Source: an uncultured Collinsella sp. (GTDB lineage: Bacteria; Actinomycetota; Coriobacteriia; Coriobacteriales; Coriobacteriaceae). Taken from it: a stretch of DNA of 26,520 nt. A program made the translations under genes and the position numbers. Position 1 is the first letter of the stretch. The number at the start of each line of letters is the position of its first letter. Positions 15,100 to 22,417 of this stretch are shown in pieces. The stretch is from contig CABUKY010000014.1 of NCBI GenBank assembly GCA_902492185.1, positions 1 to 26,520 on the forward strand. The letters run 5' to 3'. A model generated the notes under the pieces. That model ran no database searches. It had not been told where the DNA came from and was given only the letters and a program-made list of their open reading frames with translations.

Positions 15100-16404
15100 C
15101 TACTGGTTGTCAGCAGCCGAGAAATCCATATCGAGCGAGGAAACGGCCCAGCCGATATGGTTGTCGGAGCGCACGAATTTGACGGTGTACTCCTGCTCGC
15201 CGCCCTTGGACAGCGATGCCTTAACCTTGGCGGTCGTCTCGGTCATGGACTGATCCATGCCCTCGACGGACACGGTGGCACCCTGCGGAATCGAGGAGAT
15301 GATCATCGACTTGGCGTCCTCGGACAGGCTCGAGGCCAGGCAAGACTCGGCCTTTGCGGTGTCACCGTCGCCGGCAGCCTGGAACAGATCGGTAACGACA
15401 GACTCCTGGGACGGGAAGCCAAAGCCGCGCGTGTAGGCAAAGCCCAGACCGCCCGCGGCGATCAAAATGAGCAGAAGCAGCACGATGAAGACTTTGAGAC
15501 CCGTGTGGCGATGGCGACGACGGACCTTGGCCTGCTTACGGTCCTGACGGTCCTGCTGGACCATCTCGGACTCGGACAACGTAAAGAAGCCGGTGTCCGA
15601 GGGATCGGGCATAAACTGACCGGTCGCGCCCGTAGGATCGAGCGGATCGACGGCAGGAGCGTCCATCGCGGGCGCCGGAGCCGTGGCCATAGCCGTCTGG
15701 GCAGACAGTGCGGCAAGCGAATCATGCACGCGGGCAAGCTCATCGGCCTGCTCGGAAGTGAGCTGGTAGATGCCATCGGCAGTAGCGGCGTTAAAGGCGT
15801 CGAGTGCGTCGGAGGGACGGCCGGCGGCAGAAAGCGCCTGACCCATGCCGGCATTGAGCGCACGCGTGTCGTCGCGGGGGCCGGCAAAGTCGATAGCCGT
15901 GCGGTAGGTCTCCACGGCATCCGCCGGACGGCCGAGCTTAATGAAGCAACGACCGAGCTCGCCGAGTGCGGCGGCGGGAGCCGGATTGGCGCCGTCGATG
16001 GCAGCCTGACGGAAGGCAGTACCCGCGTTGGCATAATCGCCCGACTGGAACAGCGCATTGCCCAGGCCCAGATAGGCCTTGAACGGCGTGGCATAGGAAG
16101 CATCCTGCGTAGCAGCAGAGAACGCCTGGGCGGCCGTCGTGTAGTCGCCCACGGCGGCGAGCGCCTTGCCGCGGTTGGTGAGCAGCGCGCCGCGCTTGCC
16201 GTAGGTGCCGTCGTTGAGGGCGGCAGCATAAGCCTCGGCGGCCTCGGCATACATGCCCAGGTGCATCAAGGCGTTGCCACGAAGGTGATCGGCCTCGCCC
16301 ATAATCTCATCGGGAGTCTTTGCCGCCCCAAGCATCTGGGCTGCAGCGGAAAAATCACCCGCGCGGTAAGCGGCGCGGCCCTGTTGGATCAGCTGGCTAT
16401 TCAA
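15100..16404 (-). CDS. Membrane-anchored TPR-repeat protein
   Basis: I do not recognise a named family. The 434-residue protein has an alanine-rich N-terminal part (about 1-230) of tetratricopeptide-like helices, for example AYRAGDFSAAAQML, ALMHLGMYAEAAEAYAAAL, ALAAVGDYTTAAQAFSAA and ALFQSGDYANAGTAFRQA. A disordered Pro/Asp linker and a basic RRRHRH (295-300) follow, then one transmembrane helix (about 303-324) and an outside domain of about 110 residues. The positive-inside rule puts the TPRs in the cytoplasm. The outside part begins QESVVTDLFQAAGDGDTAKAESCL, like small lipoprotein-type DUF domains. The start is TTG with AAAGGGG 6 bases upstream, overlapping the cyclophilin stop. It shares a promoter with that gene and sits next to mreB, so a link to the envelope is possible but unproven. 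Confidence 0.8.
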   Translation of the reverse strand: MNSQLIQQGRAAYRAGDFSAAAQMLGAAKTPDEIMGEADHLRGNALMHLGMYAEAAEAYAAALNDGTYGKRGALLTNRGKALAAVGDYTTAAQAFSAATQDASYATPFKAYLGLGNALFQSGDYANAGTAFRQAAIDGANPAPAAALGELGRCFIKLGRPADAVETYRTAIDFAGPRDDTRALNAGMGQALSAAGRPSDALDAFNAATADGIYQLTSEQADELARVHDSLAALSAQTAMATAPAPAMDAPAVDPLDPTGATGQFMPDPSDTGFFTLSESEMVQQDRQDRKQAKVRRRHRHTGLKVFIVLLLLILIAAGGLGFAYTRGFGFPSQESVVTDLFQAAGDGDTAKAESCLASSLSEDAKSMIISSIPQGATVSVEGMDQSMTETTAKVKASLSKGGEQEYTVKFVRSDNHIGWAVSSLDMDFSAADNQ

Positions 16405-16415
16405 GGAAGTCCCCT

Positions 16416-16958
16416 TTACTCGTGAACGATCTCGACATGGACGATCTCGTCGCCGGCACGCAGCTGCGAAATCACATCGAGACCCTCGACCGTGGTACCA
16501 AAGACGGTGTAACCGGAATCGAGGTTATGCTGGGCGCCCAGGCAGAAGTAGAACTGCGAACCCGCGGAATCGGGGTCCATGGAGCGTGCCATGGCAAGGG
16601 CACCATCGACATGGCTGTTGCGCGGATTGGTGGCAAACTCGCCCTTGATGCAGTAGCCGGGGCCACCGGTACCGGGCATGCCGTCGGGGCCCTCAAGACC
16701 AGCGGCGACGTCGGCGCCGGACATATCGCGGGTATTGGGGTCGCCGCCCTGGATGACAAAACCGGGCACATAGCGATGGAACTTAAGGCCATCATAGAAG
16801 CCCATCGTAGAAAGCTCGCAGAAGTTCGCGACATGAATGGGAGCGCCCTCGCCGTCAAACTTGACCTTGATGGTACCCTTCGACGTCTCGATAACGGCGC
16901 ACTCGTCGCCGGCAAGCTGATACTCGGGCGTGTAGAGCTCTTTCTTAAAACCAAACAT
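16416..16958 (-). CDS. Peptidyl-prolyl cis-trans isomerase, cyclophilin type
   Basis: The enzyme speeds Xaa-Pro bond isomerisation during protein folding. Cyclophilin motifs: FHRYVPGFVIQGGDP with catalytic Arg62 (60-74), ALAMAR, and GSQFYFCLG with Gln135 and Phe136, then YTVFG. At 180 residues it is a single-domain form. There is no signal peptide or membrane helix, so it acts in the cytoplasm. The ATG has an AGGAAGG 6 bases upstream. It is first of a two-gene unit with the TPR protein (11-base gap) and has a clear promoter 40 bases upstream. Confidence 0.93.
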   Translation of the reverse strand: MFGFKKELYTPEYQLAGDECAVIETSKGTIKVKFDGEGAPIHVANFCELSTMGFYDGLKFHRYVPGFVIQGGDPNTRDMSGADVAAGLEGPDGMPGTGGPGYCIKGEFATNPRNSHVDGALAMARSMDPDSAGSQFYFCLGAQHNLDSGYTVFGTTVEGLDVISQLRAGDEIVHVEIVHE

Positions 16959-16997
16959 GTGGTTCCTTCCTCGTGCGTTTAAAGCATATTTGTAAGA

Positions 16998-17027
16998 ATT
17001 GTAGCAATAAGCATGCGCTTACATCAA
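16998..17027 (-). promoter_or_regulatory. Sigma-70-type promoter for the cyclophilin-TPR genes
   Basis: TTGATG (17022-17027) and TACAAT (16998-17003) on the minus strand are 18 bases apart. Transcription would begin near 16990 and give a leader of about 30 bases before the ATG at 16958. This stretch (16959-17065) holds no other feature and no good terminator for the upstream zinc-ribbon gene. Confidence 0.6.
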
Positions 17028-17065
17028 TTGCGCACGTAGGTTATGCCGACTATGGCGAACTAATT

Positions 17066-18208
17066 TTAGGAACGCTGCTGCGGCTTCCAGGAGCCCACGT
17101 TGGCGTCGTACTGATTCAGCGCGCTGTTGCCGCTTTGAGCGATGGGCGCCAGGATCTCGCTTTGGTGAGAACTCATCGACTCGCCATCGGGAATGGCCAG
17201 CGAGATGTCCCAACTCTGGCAGATCACGTCGACGCGCTCGTACATCCACTCGGCAAGCTGCTTTAAGTGGGCGATGTCATCCGCATAGACCGTATCGTCC
17301 TGGTACTTAAGGTTGTTGAGCTCATCTTGCGTCTTTTTGATCTGGTCGCGCAGGGCGTAGGCACTCTGCGACAGCTCCTGACGGGTGGACAGCGGCGTTC
17401 GGAGATAGCCGTTGTTAAAGGAATCGATGACCTCGCCGATCTGGTCCTCGTCACCGTAGGACACGATGGTCTGATACAGACCGTCGAGCCTGGTATAGAG
17501 CTGATCATCGGTCAGCACGGTTTCTTCCTGGACCACCTCGGCAGAATCGTCTTGCTTGGTATCGTCCTCAGTCGCCTCGCCCTTTTGGCGCGTGGGGAAG
17601 GTGGTTTGTGCAGCTTGGCCAAACTGGTCGTAGAAGCCAGGCATGACACCCATGGGATCGGTCGTCACGAACCAATAGGCACCGCCGCAAACGACGGCAA
17701 GTACCGCGATGACGATGAGCGGCTTGGGGATATGACGCTTGTGCTTGTGATAGGCGTCCTCGTCGGGATGCACTTTGCGCTTGGGTTTTTGAGCATCGTC
17801 GTGCAGGGAAACGGGCGTGGGAATATCGACCTTGGGGATACCGAAATCCTTATCGAAAGCCGGCAGCACGCAGGTCTCGTTAGGATCGGCGGCGTCCGAA
17901 AGAACCGCGGCAGCTGAGGCGGGCGCATGCGGCACCTCGGTATCGATCTGCTCTTGCGTTAGGCGCGGAAAGCCCGCCGTGCGGCCCGCTGCCAGGTCGG
18001 ATGCGGCCGCGTCCTCGGAGAGGATACCCGGAGCGGGGCGTCCGCATTTGGGACACGTACGATCGTGCGGAGAAAGACGGGCACCGCAGCCCTCGCAGAA
18101 CACGAACTCGGTGTGCTCGGGGCCATCGCCCGGACCCACATAGGCGTTGCAGTAGGGGCAGAACGAGGCGCCGTCCTCGATAGTCTTAAGGCAATGCGGA
18201 CAGATCAC
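17066..18208 (-). CDS. Membrane-anchored double zinc-ribbon protein
   Basis: No named family recognised. From the GTG start the protein has 380 residues and opens directly with the first zinc ribbon: CPHC...CPYC, then CEGC...CPKC (four CxxC knuckles within the first 55 residues). A long disordered linker, a basic segment (KPKRKVHPDEDAYHKHKRH), one membrane helix (about 162-181) and an external part of about 200 residues with a helical, coiled-coil-like region (RQELSQSAYALRDQIKKTQDELNNL) follow. The frame extends to a TTG at 18238, but that has no ribosome-binding site, whereas GTG at 18208 has AAAGAGG 5 bases upstream. Zinc ribbons joined to a membrane anchor occur in many Gram-positive envelope or sensory proteins; its job here is unknown. 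Confidence 0.8.
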   Translation of the reverse strand: MICPHCLKTIEDGASFCPYCNAYVGPGDGPEHTEFVFCEGCGARLSPHDRTCPKCGRPAPGILSEDAAASDLAAGRTAGFPRLTQEQIDTEVPHAPASAAAVLSDAADPNETCVLPAFDKDFGIPKVDIPTPVSLHDDAQKPKRKVHPDEDAYHKHKRHIPKPLIVIAVLAVVCGGAYWFVTTDPMGVMPGFYDQFGQAAQTTFPTRQKGEATEDDTKQDDSAEVVQEETVLTDDQLYTRLDGLYQTIVSYGDEDQIGEVIDSFNNGYLRTPLSTRQELSQSAYALRDQIKKTQDELNNLKYQDDTVYADDIAHLKQLAEWMYERVDVICQSWDISLAIPDGESMSSHQSEILAPIAQSGNSALNQYDANVGSWKPQQRS

Positions 18209-18311
18209 GGCATCCTCTTTTCGAAGCAATTCAAACAATCGAGGTTAGAGCATAACATCGCCACGGCCCCACAGGAGCAAGGCACCAATTCAACATCGCC
18301 AGGGCGCGTAG

Positions 18312-21035
18312 TTACTTCTTCTTTTTGCTTGGCATCGAGACTTTGATGCCTTGGGCGGACTTGGTCACGCGAGAGCGCTTGGCTCCGGTACTCCTCTTTT
18401 TCTTGGGCTGGGCCTGGGCCACGCCCTCGAGTGCACGGGCCTCGGCCTCGCGAGCGGTGCGATCTTCGCGGCGCTGCGCCATGTCGGCGGCGACGCGCTT
18501 GGCAAAACGCTCGGCCGTCGAACCCGTCGAGCTCACCTTGCCGCCACCGCGACCCAGGTGGACGCGCACACCACGGCCAAAACCAGTTGCGGCATGACGA
18601 CGACGCGGCTTGAGCGAATCCATCATCGTGGCGAGCTTAAAGAACACCGAGCAGGTAAAGACCACGATAACAGCCAAGATAACCATCTGGCCCATCGACA
18701 GGTTGGCAATAGACAGCAGCTCCGGGAATCCGATAACGCCCACCAGGATGCCGGCGACTACAAACACAAAGAGCACCACACGTAAGGGCGTGAGAGGCTG
18801 CGAGATGCGCCAGATTAGGCTGACGCACGCCGCGCACGACGTAAGCAGGCACATCGTAGACAGCGTGAGCTGGCGAAAGCCAAACACGCGCGCCACAAAG
18901 ATATCGAGCGCCGCAGTCAAAATGACCGCAATCGACGCCGGCAGTGCACGCTTGAGTACGTTCGTCAAAAACGCACCCTTCACACGAGCATTGTTGGGCT
19001 CCAGGCCCAACACAAAGCCCGGCGCGCCGATGCAGAAGAAGTTAATGAGCGTCATCTGGATGGGCTCGAAGGGGTACGGCGGCAGCGCGATACACAGCGC
19101 CGCCAGGCCCATCGAGAACAGCGTCTTGGTCAGGAACAGTGAGGCCGAACGCTGCAGGTTGTTGATGGAGCGACGGCCCTCGGCCACCACGGCGGGCATA
19201 GAGGCAAAGTCGTTGTCGACAAGTACGATCTCGGCCACGTTGCGCGCGGCATCGGAGCCAGCCGCCATGGCGACGGAGCAGTCGGCCTCCTTGAGCGCCA
19301 GCACGTCGTTGACGCCGTCGCCCGTCATGGCCACGGTGTGCTCGCGGCGCTTGAGCGCCCGCACGAGCTCGCGCTTCTGCTGCGGGGTCACACGACCAAA
19401 GACATGGTAGCGGTCCACTGCGGCATCGAGCTTGGCCGGCGTATCGAGCGTCGTGGCGTCCACATAAGCGTCCGCCCCCGGCACGCCCACCACGCGCGCG
19501 ATCGACGACACCGTACGCGGGTCGTCGCCACTGATCACGTTGAGGGTCACGCCCTGCTCGTTAAAGTAGCCGATGGTTTCGGCCGCCGAAGTACGGATCT
19601 CGTCGCGGATGGTCACAAAGCCCACGGGCTCGGCCTCGCCCACCATATCGCCATCGGGCGAAAAGCCGTCCACGCGCGCTACCACGAGCACGCGGCAGGT
19701 ATCGGCAAGCTCGGCGACACGGTTCTCGACCTGCGAAAACACACGATCGGAGAGCACAAACTGCGCCGCACCCATCACATAGGAGCCCTGCGCAAACGAC
19801 GCGCCGCTCCACTTTTTGGAGGACGAGAACGGAATGACCGACAGCGGCTCAGACACCTCGACCGGGCGATCGGCGTAATAGTTGAGCAGCGCCTGGCAGG
19901 TCTCGTTGGCATCGGCCGAAGTCGCACGCGCGACGTTAGCCAGCGCAAAATCGAGCACCGTGGTATCGACGGGAACGGCCGCCTCGTCCGAGCCGGCGTC
20001 TAGGCTCACGCCCTCAACCGGCAGCGGATACGTGCCCTCGACCTCCATGCGGCCCGACGTGATGGTGCCCGTCTTGTCCAGGCACAGTACATCGACGCGA
20101 GCGAGCGTCTCGATGCAGTAGAGCTGCTGCGCCAGCACCTTGCGGCGGGCCAGGCGCACCGTGGCGATGGCAAGCACCGACGAGGTCAGCAGCACCAGGC
20201 CCTGCGGGATCATGCCCAGCAGGGCGCCCACCGTGGACAGCAGCGCCGACGAAGGCACATGACCAGCCAACAGCTCGGAGAAGCACCACGAAAGCGCGCT
20301 ATCGCCCGGGGTTCCCGCGGCATCCCACAGCTCGCTCACACTCGAGGCAAACAACGCCAAACCGAGCGGGATCATGATGATGCTCGCAAAGCGCACGATG
20401 GCGTTAAGCGCGTTCATGATCTCGGAATTGACCTTTTTGACGTACTTGGCCTCGTTATTAATTTTGGCCACGTAGTTGTCGGCGCCGACATGGATCACGC
20501 GGGCGCGCAGCAGGCCCGAGTCGATAAAGCTGCCGCTCATGAGCTCGGAACTGGGCTGCTTCTTAATAAGGTCGCTCTCGCCCGTCAGCAGGCTCTCGTT
20601 CACGAGCGCCTCGCCCGATACCACCACGGCGTCGGCCGGAATCTGGTCGCCGCGCCCCAGGCGGATGATGTCGTCGAGCACGATCTGGTCCAGGTCGAGC
20701 TCCACCTCGGCGCCGTCGCGCACCGCGATGGCCTTCTTGGAGGTCAGCAGTGTGAGCTTATCGACCATCTTCTTGGAACGCATGGACTGGATGACGCCAA
20801 TAGCGGTATTAAGGAACACCACGAACAGGAACGTCAGATTCTTAAACGAACCGGTCAAAATGACCAGGAACGCCAAGATCACGTTGATCAAATTGAACAA
20901 CGTGCAGAGGTTCTCGATGATGAGCTCTTTGACCGACTTGGTCTTGAGCTCCATGTTGCGGTTGATCTTACCGGCGGCGATGCGCTCCTCGACCTCGGCG
21001 GTCGAGAGTCCACGCTCGATATCCGTTGCTGCCAT
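18312..21035 (-). CDS. P-type cation-transporting ATPase, CtpE-like
   Basis: P-type ATPase of about 907 residues. Numbering from Met at 21035: actuator-domain TGES at 151-154, membrane motif IPQGL near 276-280, phosphorylation site D320-KTGT, hinge TGDGVND at 571-577, and about ten membrane helices. The N-terminal sequence (GLSTAEVEERIAAGKIN...), the long SGSFIDSG segment and the IPQGL motif resemble mycobacterial CtpE, a calcium-uptake ATPase, so Ca2+ transport is the best guess. The last about 85 residues are very basic (Arg/Lys/Ala-rich, ending MPSKKKK). The frame extends upstream into the tRNA gene, which cannot be coding. The ATG at 21035 has GGA 6 bases upstream; the ATG at 21047 is the alternative. 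No strong promoter is visible between the tRNA terminator and the start. Confidence 0.9.
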   Translation of the reverse strand: MAATDIERGLSTAEVEERIAAGKINRNMELKTKSVKELIIENLCTLFNLINVILAFLVILTGSFKNLTFLFVVFLNTAIGVIQSMRSKKMVDKLTLLTSKKAIAVRDGAEVELDLDQIVLDDIIRLGRGDQIPADAVVVSGEALVNESLLTGESDLIKKQPSSELMSGSFIDSGLLRARVIHVGADNYVAKINNEAKYVKKVNSEIMNALNAIVRFASIIMIPLGLALFASSVSELWDAAGTPGDSALSWCFSELLAGHVPSSALLSTVGALLGMIPQGLVLLTSSVLAIATVRLARRKVLAQQLYCIETLARVDVLCLDKTGTITSGRMEVEGTYPLPVEGVSLDAGSDEAAVPVDTTVLDFALANVARATSADANETCQALLNYYADRPVEVSEPLSVIPFSSSKKWSGASFAQGSYVMGAAQFVLSDRVFSQVENRVAELADTCRVLVVARVDGFSPDGDMVGEAEPVGFVTIRDEIRTSAAETIGYFNEQGVTLNVISGDDPRTVSSIARVVGVPGADAYVDATTLDTPAKLDAAVDRYHVFGRVTPQQKRELVRALKRREHTVAMTGDGVNDVLALKEADCSVAMAAGSDAARNVAEIVLVDNDFASMPAVVAEGRRSINNLQRSASLFLTKTLFSMGLAALCIALPPYPFEPIQMTLINFFCIGAPGFVLGLEPNNARVKGAFLTNVLKRALPASIAVILTAALDIFVARVFGFRQLTLSTMCLLTSCAACVSLIWRISQPLTPLRVVLFVFVVAGILVGVIGFPELLSIANLSMGQMVILAVIVVFTCSVFFKLATMMDSLKPRRRHAATGFGRGVRVHLGRGGGKVSSTGSTAERFAKRVAADMAQRREDRTAREAEARALEGVAQAQPKKKRSTGAKRSRVTKSAQGIKVSMPSKKKK

Positions 21036-21063
21036 ACCACGTCCCATCACGTCGCGTCGGTAT

Positions 21064-21099
21064 AAGAAAAACCGCCCGACCATGCGAGGTTCGGACGGT
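21064..21099 (-). terminator. Intrinsic terminator of tRNA-Arg
   Basis: On the minus strand ACCGTCCGA (from 21099) pairs with TCGGGCGGT (to 21071) with a single G-U wobble, and TTTTTCTT follows. It begins 11 bases after the tRNA's CCA end and ends only 16-29 bases before the candidate starts of the ATPase gene. Confidence 0.8.
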
Positions 21100-21110
21100 C
21101 TTACGTTCGA

Positions 21111-21187
21111 TGGTGCCCCATGTTGGATTCGAACCAACGGCCTTCTGCTCCGGAGGCAGACGCTCTAATCCCCTGAGCTAATAGGGC
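21111..21187 (-). tRNA. tRNA-Arg (anticodon CCG)
   Basis: A complete cloverleaf reads on the minus strand: acceptor GCCCTAT/ATGGGGC (one T-G wobble), D arm GCTC/GAGC, anticodon arm TCTGC/GCAGA with loop CTCCGGA and anticodon CCG, a 5-base variable loop AGGCC, and T arm GTTGG-TTCGAAT-CCAAC. The discriminator base is A and CCA is encoded. It decodes CGG. It has its own promoter and terminator. Confidence 0.96.
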
Positions 21188-21198
21188 CAACGTTTGGC

Positions 21199-21228
21199 AT
21201 TATACCCAAGTGCACCACGGGCTATCAA
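21199..21228 (-). promoter_or_regulatory. Promoter of tRNA-Arg
   Basis: TTGATA (21223-21228) and a perfect TATAAT (21199-21204) are 18 bases apart on the minus strand. The mature tRNA 5' end is 11 bases past the -10, so the primary transcript would carry only a few extra bases before RNase P cleavage. Confidence 0.8.
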
Positions 21229-21280
21229 AATAAAAGAAAAAGCTTTGCAATTCCGAGGAAGACGCGGCGCAACGGCCCAC

Positions 21281-21310
21281 TTTAGAAGGCAAAAGCGAGT
21301 CAGATAGTAT
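21281..21310 (+). promoter_or_regulatory. Possible promoter of the aro operon
   Basis: TTTAGA (21281-21286) and TAGTAT (21305-21310) are 18 bases apart, 4 of 6 matches each to the consensus; an overlapping TATAAA is at 21308-21313. Transcription would begin near 21317-21320, giving a leader of about 75 bases with a terminator hairpin inside it. This is only a moderate match. Confidence 0.35.
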
Positions 21311-21333
21311 AAACTCTCATGCACCATATATAC

Positions 21334-21358
21334 ACGGCTCGCGATGCGGGCCGTTTTT
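21334..21358 (+). terminator. Intrinsic terminator in the aroF leader, probable attenuator
   Basis: ACGGCTCGC (21334-21342) pairs with GCGGGCCGT (21346-21354), nine pairs with one U-G wobble, and is followed by TTTTT. It is plus-oriented only; the minus strand has no T-tract. No plus-strand gene lies upstream (the tRNA is transcribed away), so it can only act on transcripts heading into aroF. An upstream GCGAGTC (21295-21301) could pair with GGCTCGC (21336-21342) as an antiterminator, if the transcript includes it. Confidence 0.6.
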
Positions 21359-21391
21359 GCAAAAGTTATCCATCGAGGTGAGAGGCACACC

Positions 21392-22414
21392 ATGATTGCA
21401 ATTTTAAAGCAGAGCGCCAGCGACGAGGCCGTCGGCCATATCGTCAGCTGGATTGAGAAAAAAGGCCTGAAGACCGACGTCTCGCGCGGCGAGAACGAGA
21501 CGATCATCGGCCTGGTGGGCGATACGACCAAGATCGACCCGTTCCTGCTCGAGTCCATGGATGTCGTCGAGCGCGTGCAGCGCGTCTCGGAGCCGTTCAA
21601 GCGCGCCAACCGCAAGTTCCACCCCGAGGACTCCGTCATCGACTGCGGCCACGGCGTCAAGATCGGCGGCGACCAGTTCCAGGTCATCGCCGGTCCCTGC
21701 TCCGTCGAGGGCGAGAACCTCATCCGCATCGCACGTCGCGTAAAGGCCGCCGGCGCCACGATGCTGCGCGGCGGTGCCTACAAGCCCCGCACCTCCCCCT
21801 ACGCCTACCAGGGCATGGGCCCTGCCGGCCTCGACCTGCTGTGCGAGGCGTCTGCCGAGCTCGACATGCCGATCGTCACCGAGATCATGGACCCACGCGA
21901 CGTGCAGGTCTTCCTGGACAAGAAGATCGACGTCATGCAGATCGGCGCCCGCAACGCCCAGAACTTCCCTCTGCTCAAAGAGGTCGGCAAGACCAAGACT
22001 CCGGTCTTGCTTAAGCGCGGCATGTCCGGCACGATCGATGAGCTGCTCATGGCCGCCGAGTACATCATGAGCGAGGGCAACGACAACGTCATCCTGTGCG
22101 AGCGCGGCATCCGCACCTTCGAGACCCGCACCCGCAATACCTTCGACCTCAACGCCGTGCCGGTGCTGCACCACCTGTCGCACCTGCCCGTCGTCGCCGA
22201 CCCCAGCCACGCCACCGGCTACACCCGCTACGTCGAGCCCATGGCGCTCGCCGCGACCGCCTGCGGTGCCAACGGCCTGGAGATCGAGGTCCACGACGAG
22301 CCGAGCCGCGCCTGGTCCGACGGCGCCCAGGCCCTCACCCCCGATCAGTTCGACGACACCATGCGCCGCATCCGAGCCATCCGCGAGGTTGTCTGCCAAG
22401 AGACCATGGAGTAG
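21392..22414 (+). CDS. aroF: 3-deoxy-7-phosphoheptulonate (DAHP) synthase, type I-beta with N-terminal regulatory domain
   Basis: The enzyme joins phosphoenolpyruvate and erythrose 4-phosphate, the first step of the shikimate pathway. The 340-residue protein has a ferredoxin-like N-terminal domain (about 1-70) of the sort that senses aromatic products, then the barrel: AGPCSVE with metal ligand Cys103 (100-106), RGGAYKPRTSPYAYQG (126-141), QIGARNAQNF (183-192), LLKRGM, CERGIRTFE (236-244) and DPSHATG (270-276). Family numbering suggests His273 and an Asp/Glu as other metal ligands. The ATG at 21392 (MIAILKQ) fits the family start and has GAGGTGAGAGG upstream; an in-frame ATG at 21344 lies inside the leader hairpin. 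First of five tightly packed aro genes. Confidence 0.96.
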   Translation: MIAILKQSASDEAVGHIVSWIEKKGLKTDVSRGENETIIGLVGDTTKIDPFLLESMDVVERVQRVSEPFKRANRKFHPEDSVIDCGHGVKIGGDQFQVIAGPCSVEGENLIRIARRVKAAGATMLRGGAYKPRTSPYAYQGMGPAGLDLLCEASAELDMPIVTEIMDPRDVQVFLDKKIDVMQIGARNAQNFPLLKEVGKTKTPVLLKRGMSGTIDELLMAAEYIMSEGNDNVILCERGIRTFETRTRNTFDLNAVPVLHHLSHLPVVADPSHATGYTRYVEPMALAATACGANGLEIEVHDEPSRAWSDGAQALTPDQFDDTMRRIRAIREVVCQETME

Positions 22415-22417
22415 CCC

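Noticed and set aside
18208..18238. TTG start of the zinc-ribbon protein at 18238
   Set aside because: No ribosome-binding site precedes it, while the GTG at 18208 has AAAGAGG at good spacing and opens directly with the first zinc ribbon.
18240..18311. Terminator or promoter between the ATPase and zinc-ribbon genes
   Set aside because: Only a short direct repeat (AACATCGCCA, twice) and poorly spaced promoter-like hexamers are seen; not enough for a call.
21112..21137. ATPase start at 21137 with about 34 extra residues
   Set aside because: Those codons lie inside the tRNA-Arg gene and its terminator, so the start must be downstream.
21111..21187. tRNA-Arg as an integration site for a mobile element
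   Set aside because: Both sides of the tRNA are ordinary chromosomal genes, and no integrase or repeated tRNA 3' end is present.
21188..21391. T-box riboswitch upstream of aroF
   Set aside because: No T-box core sequence or specifier-type stem is visible; only a simple terminator hairpin is present.
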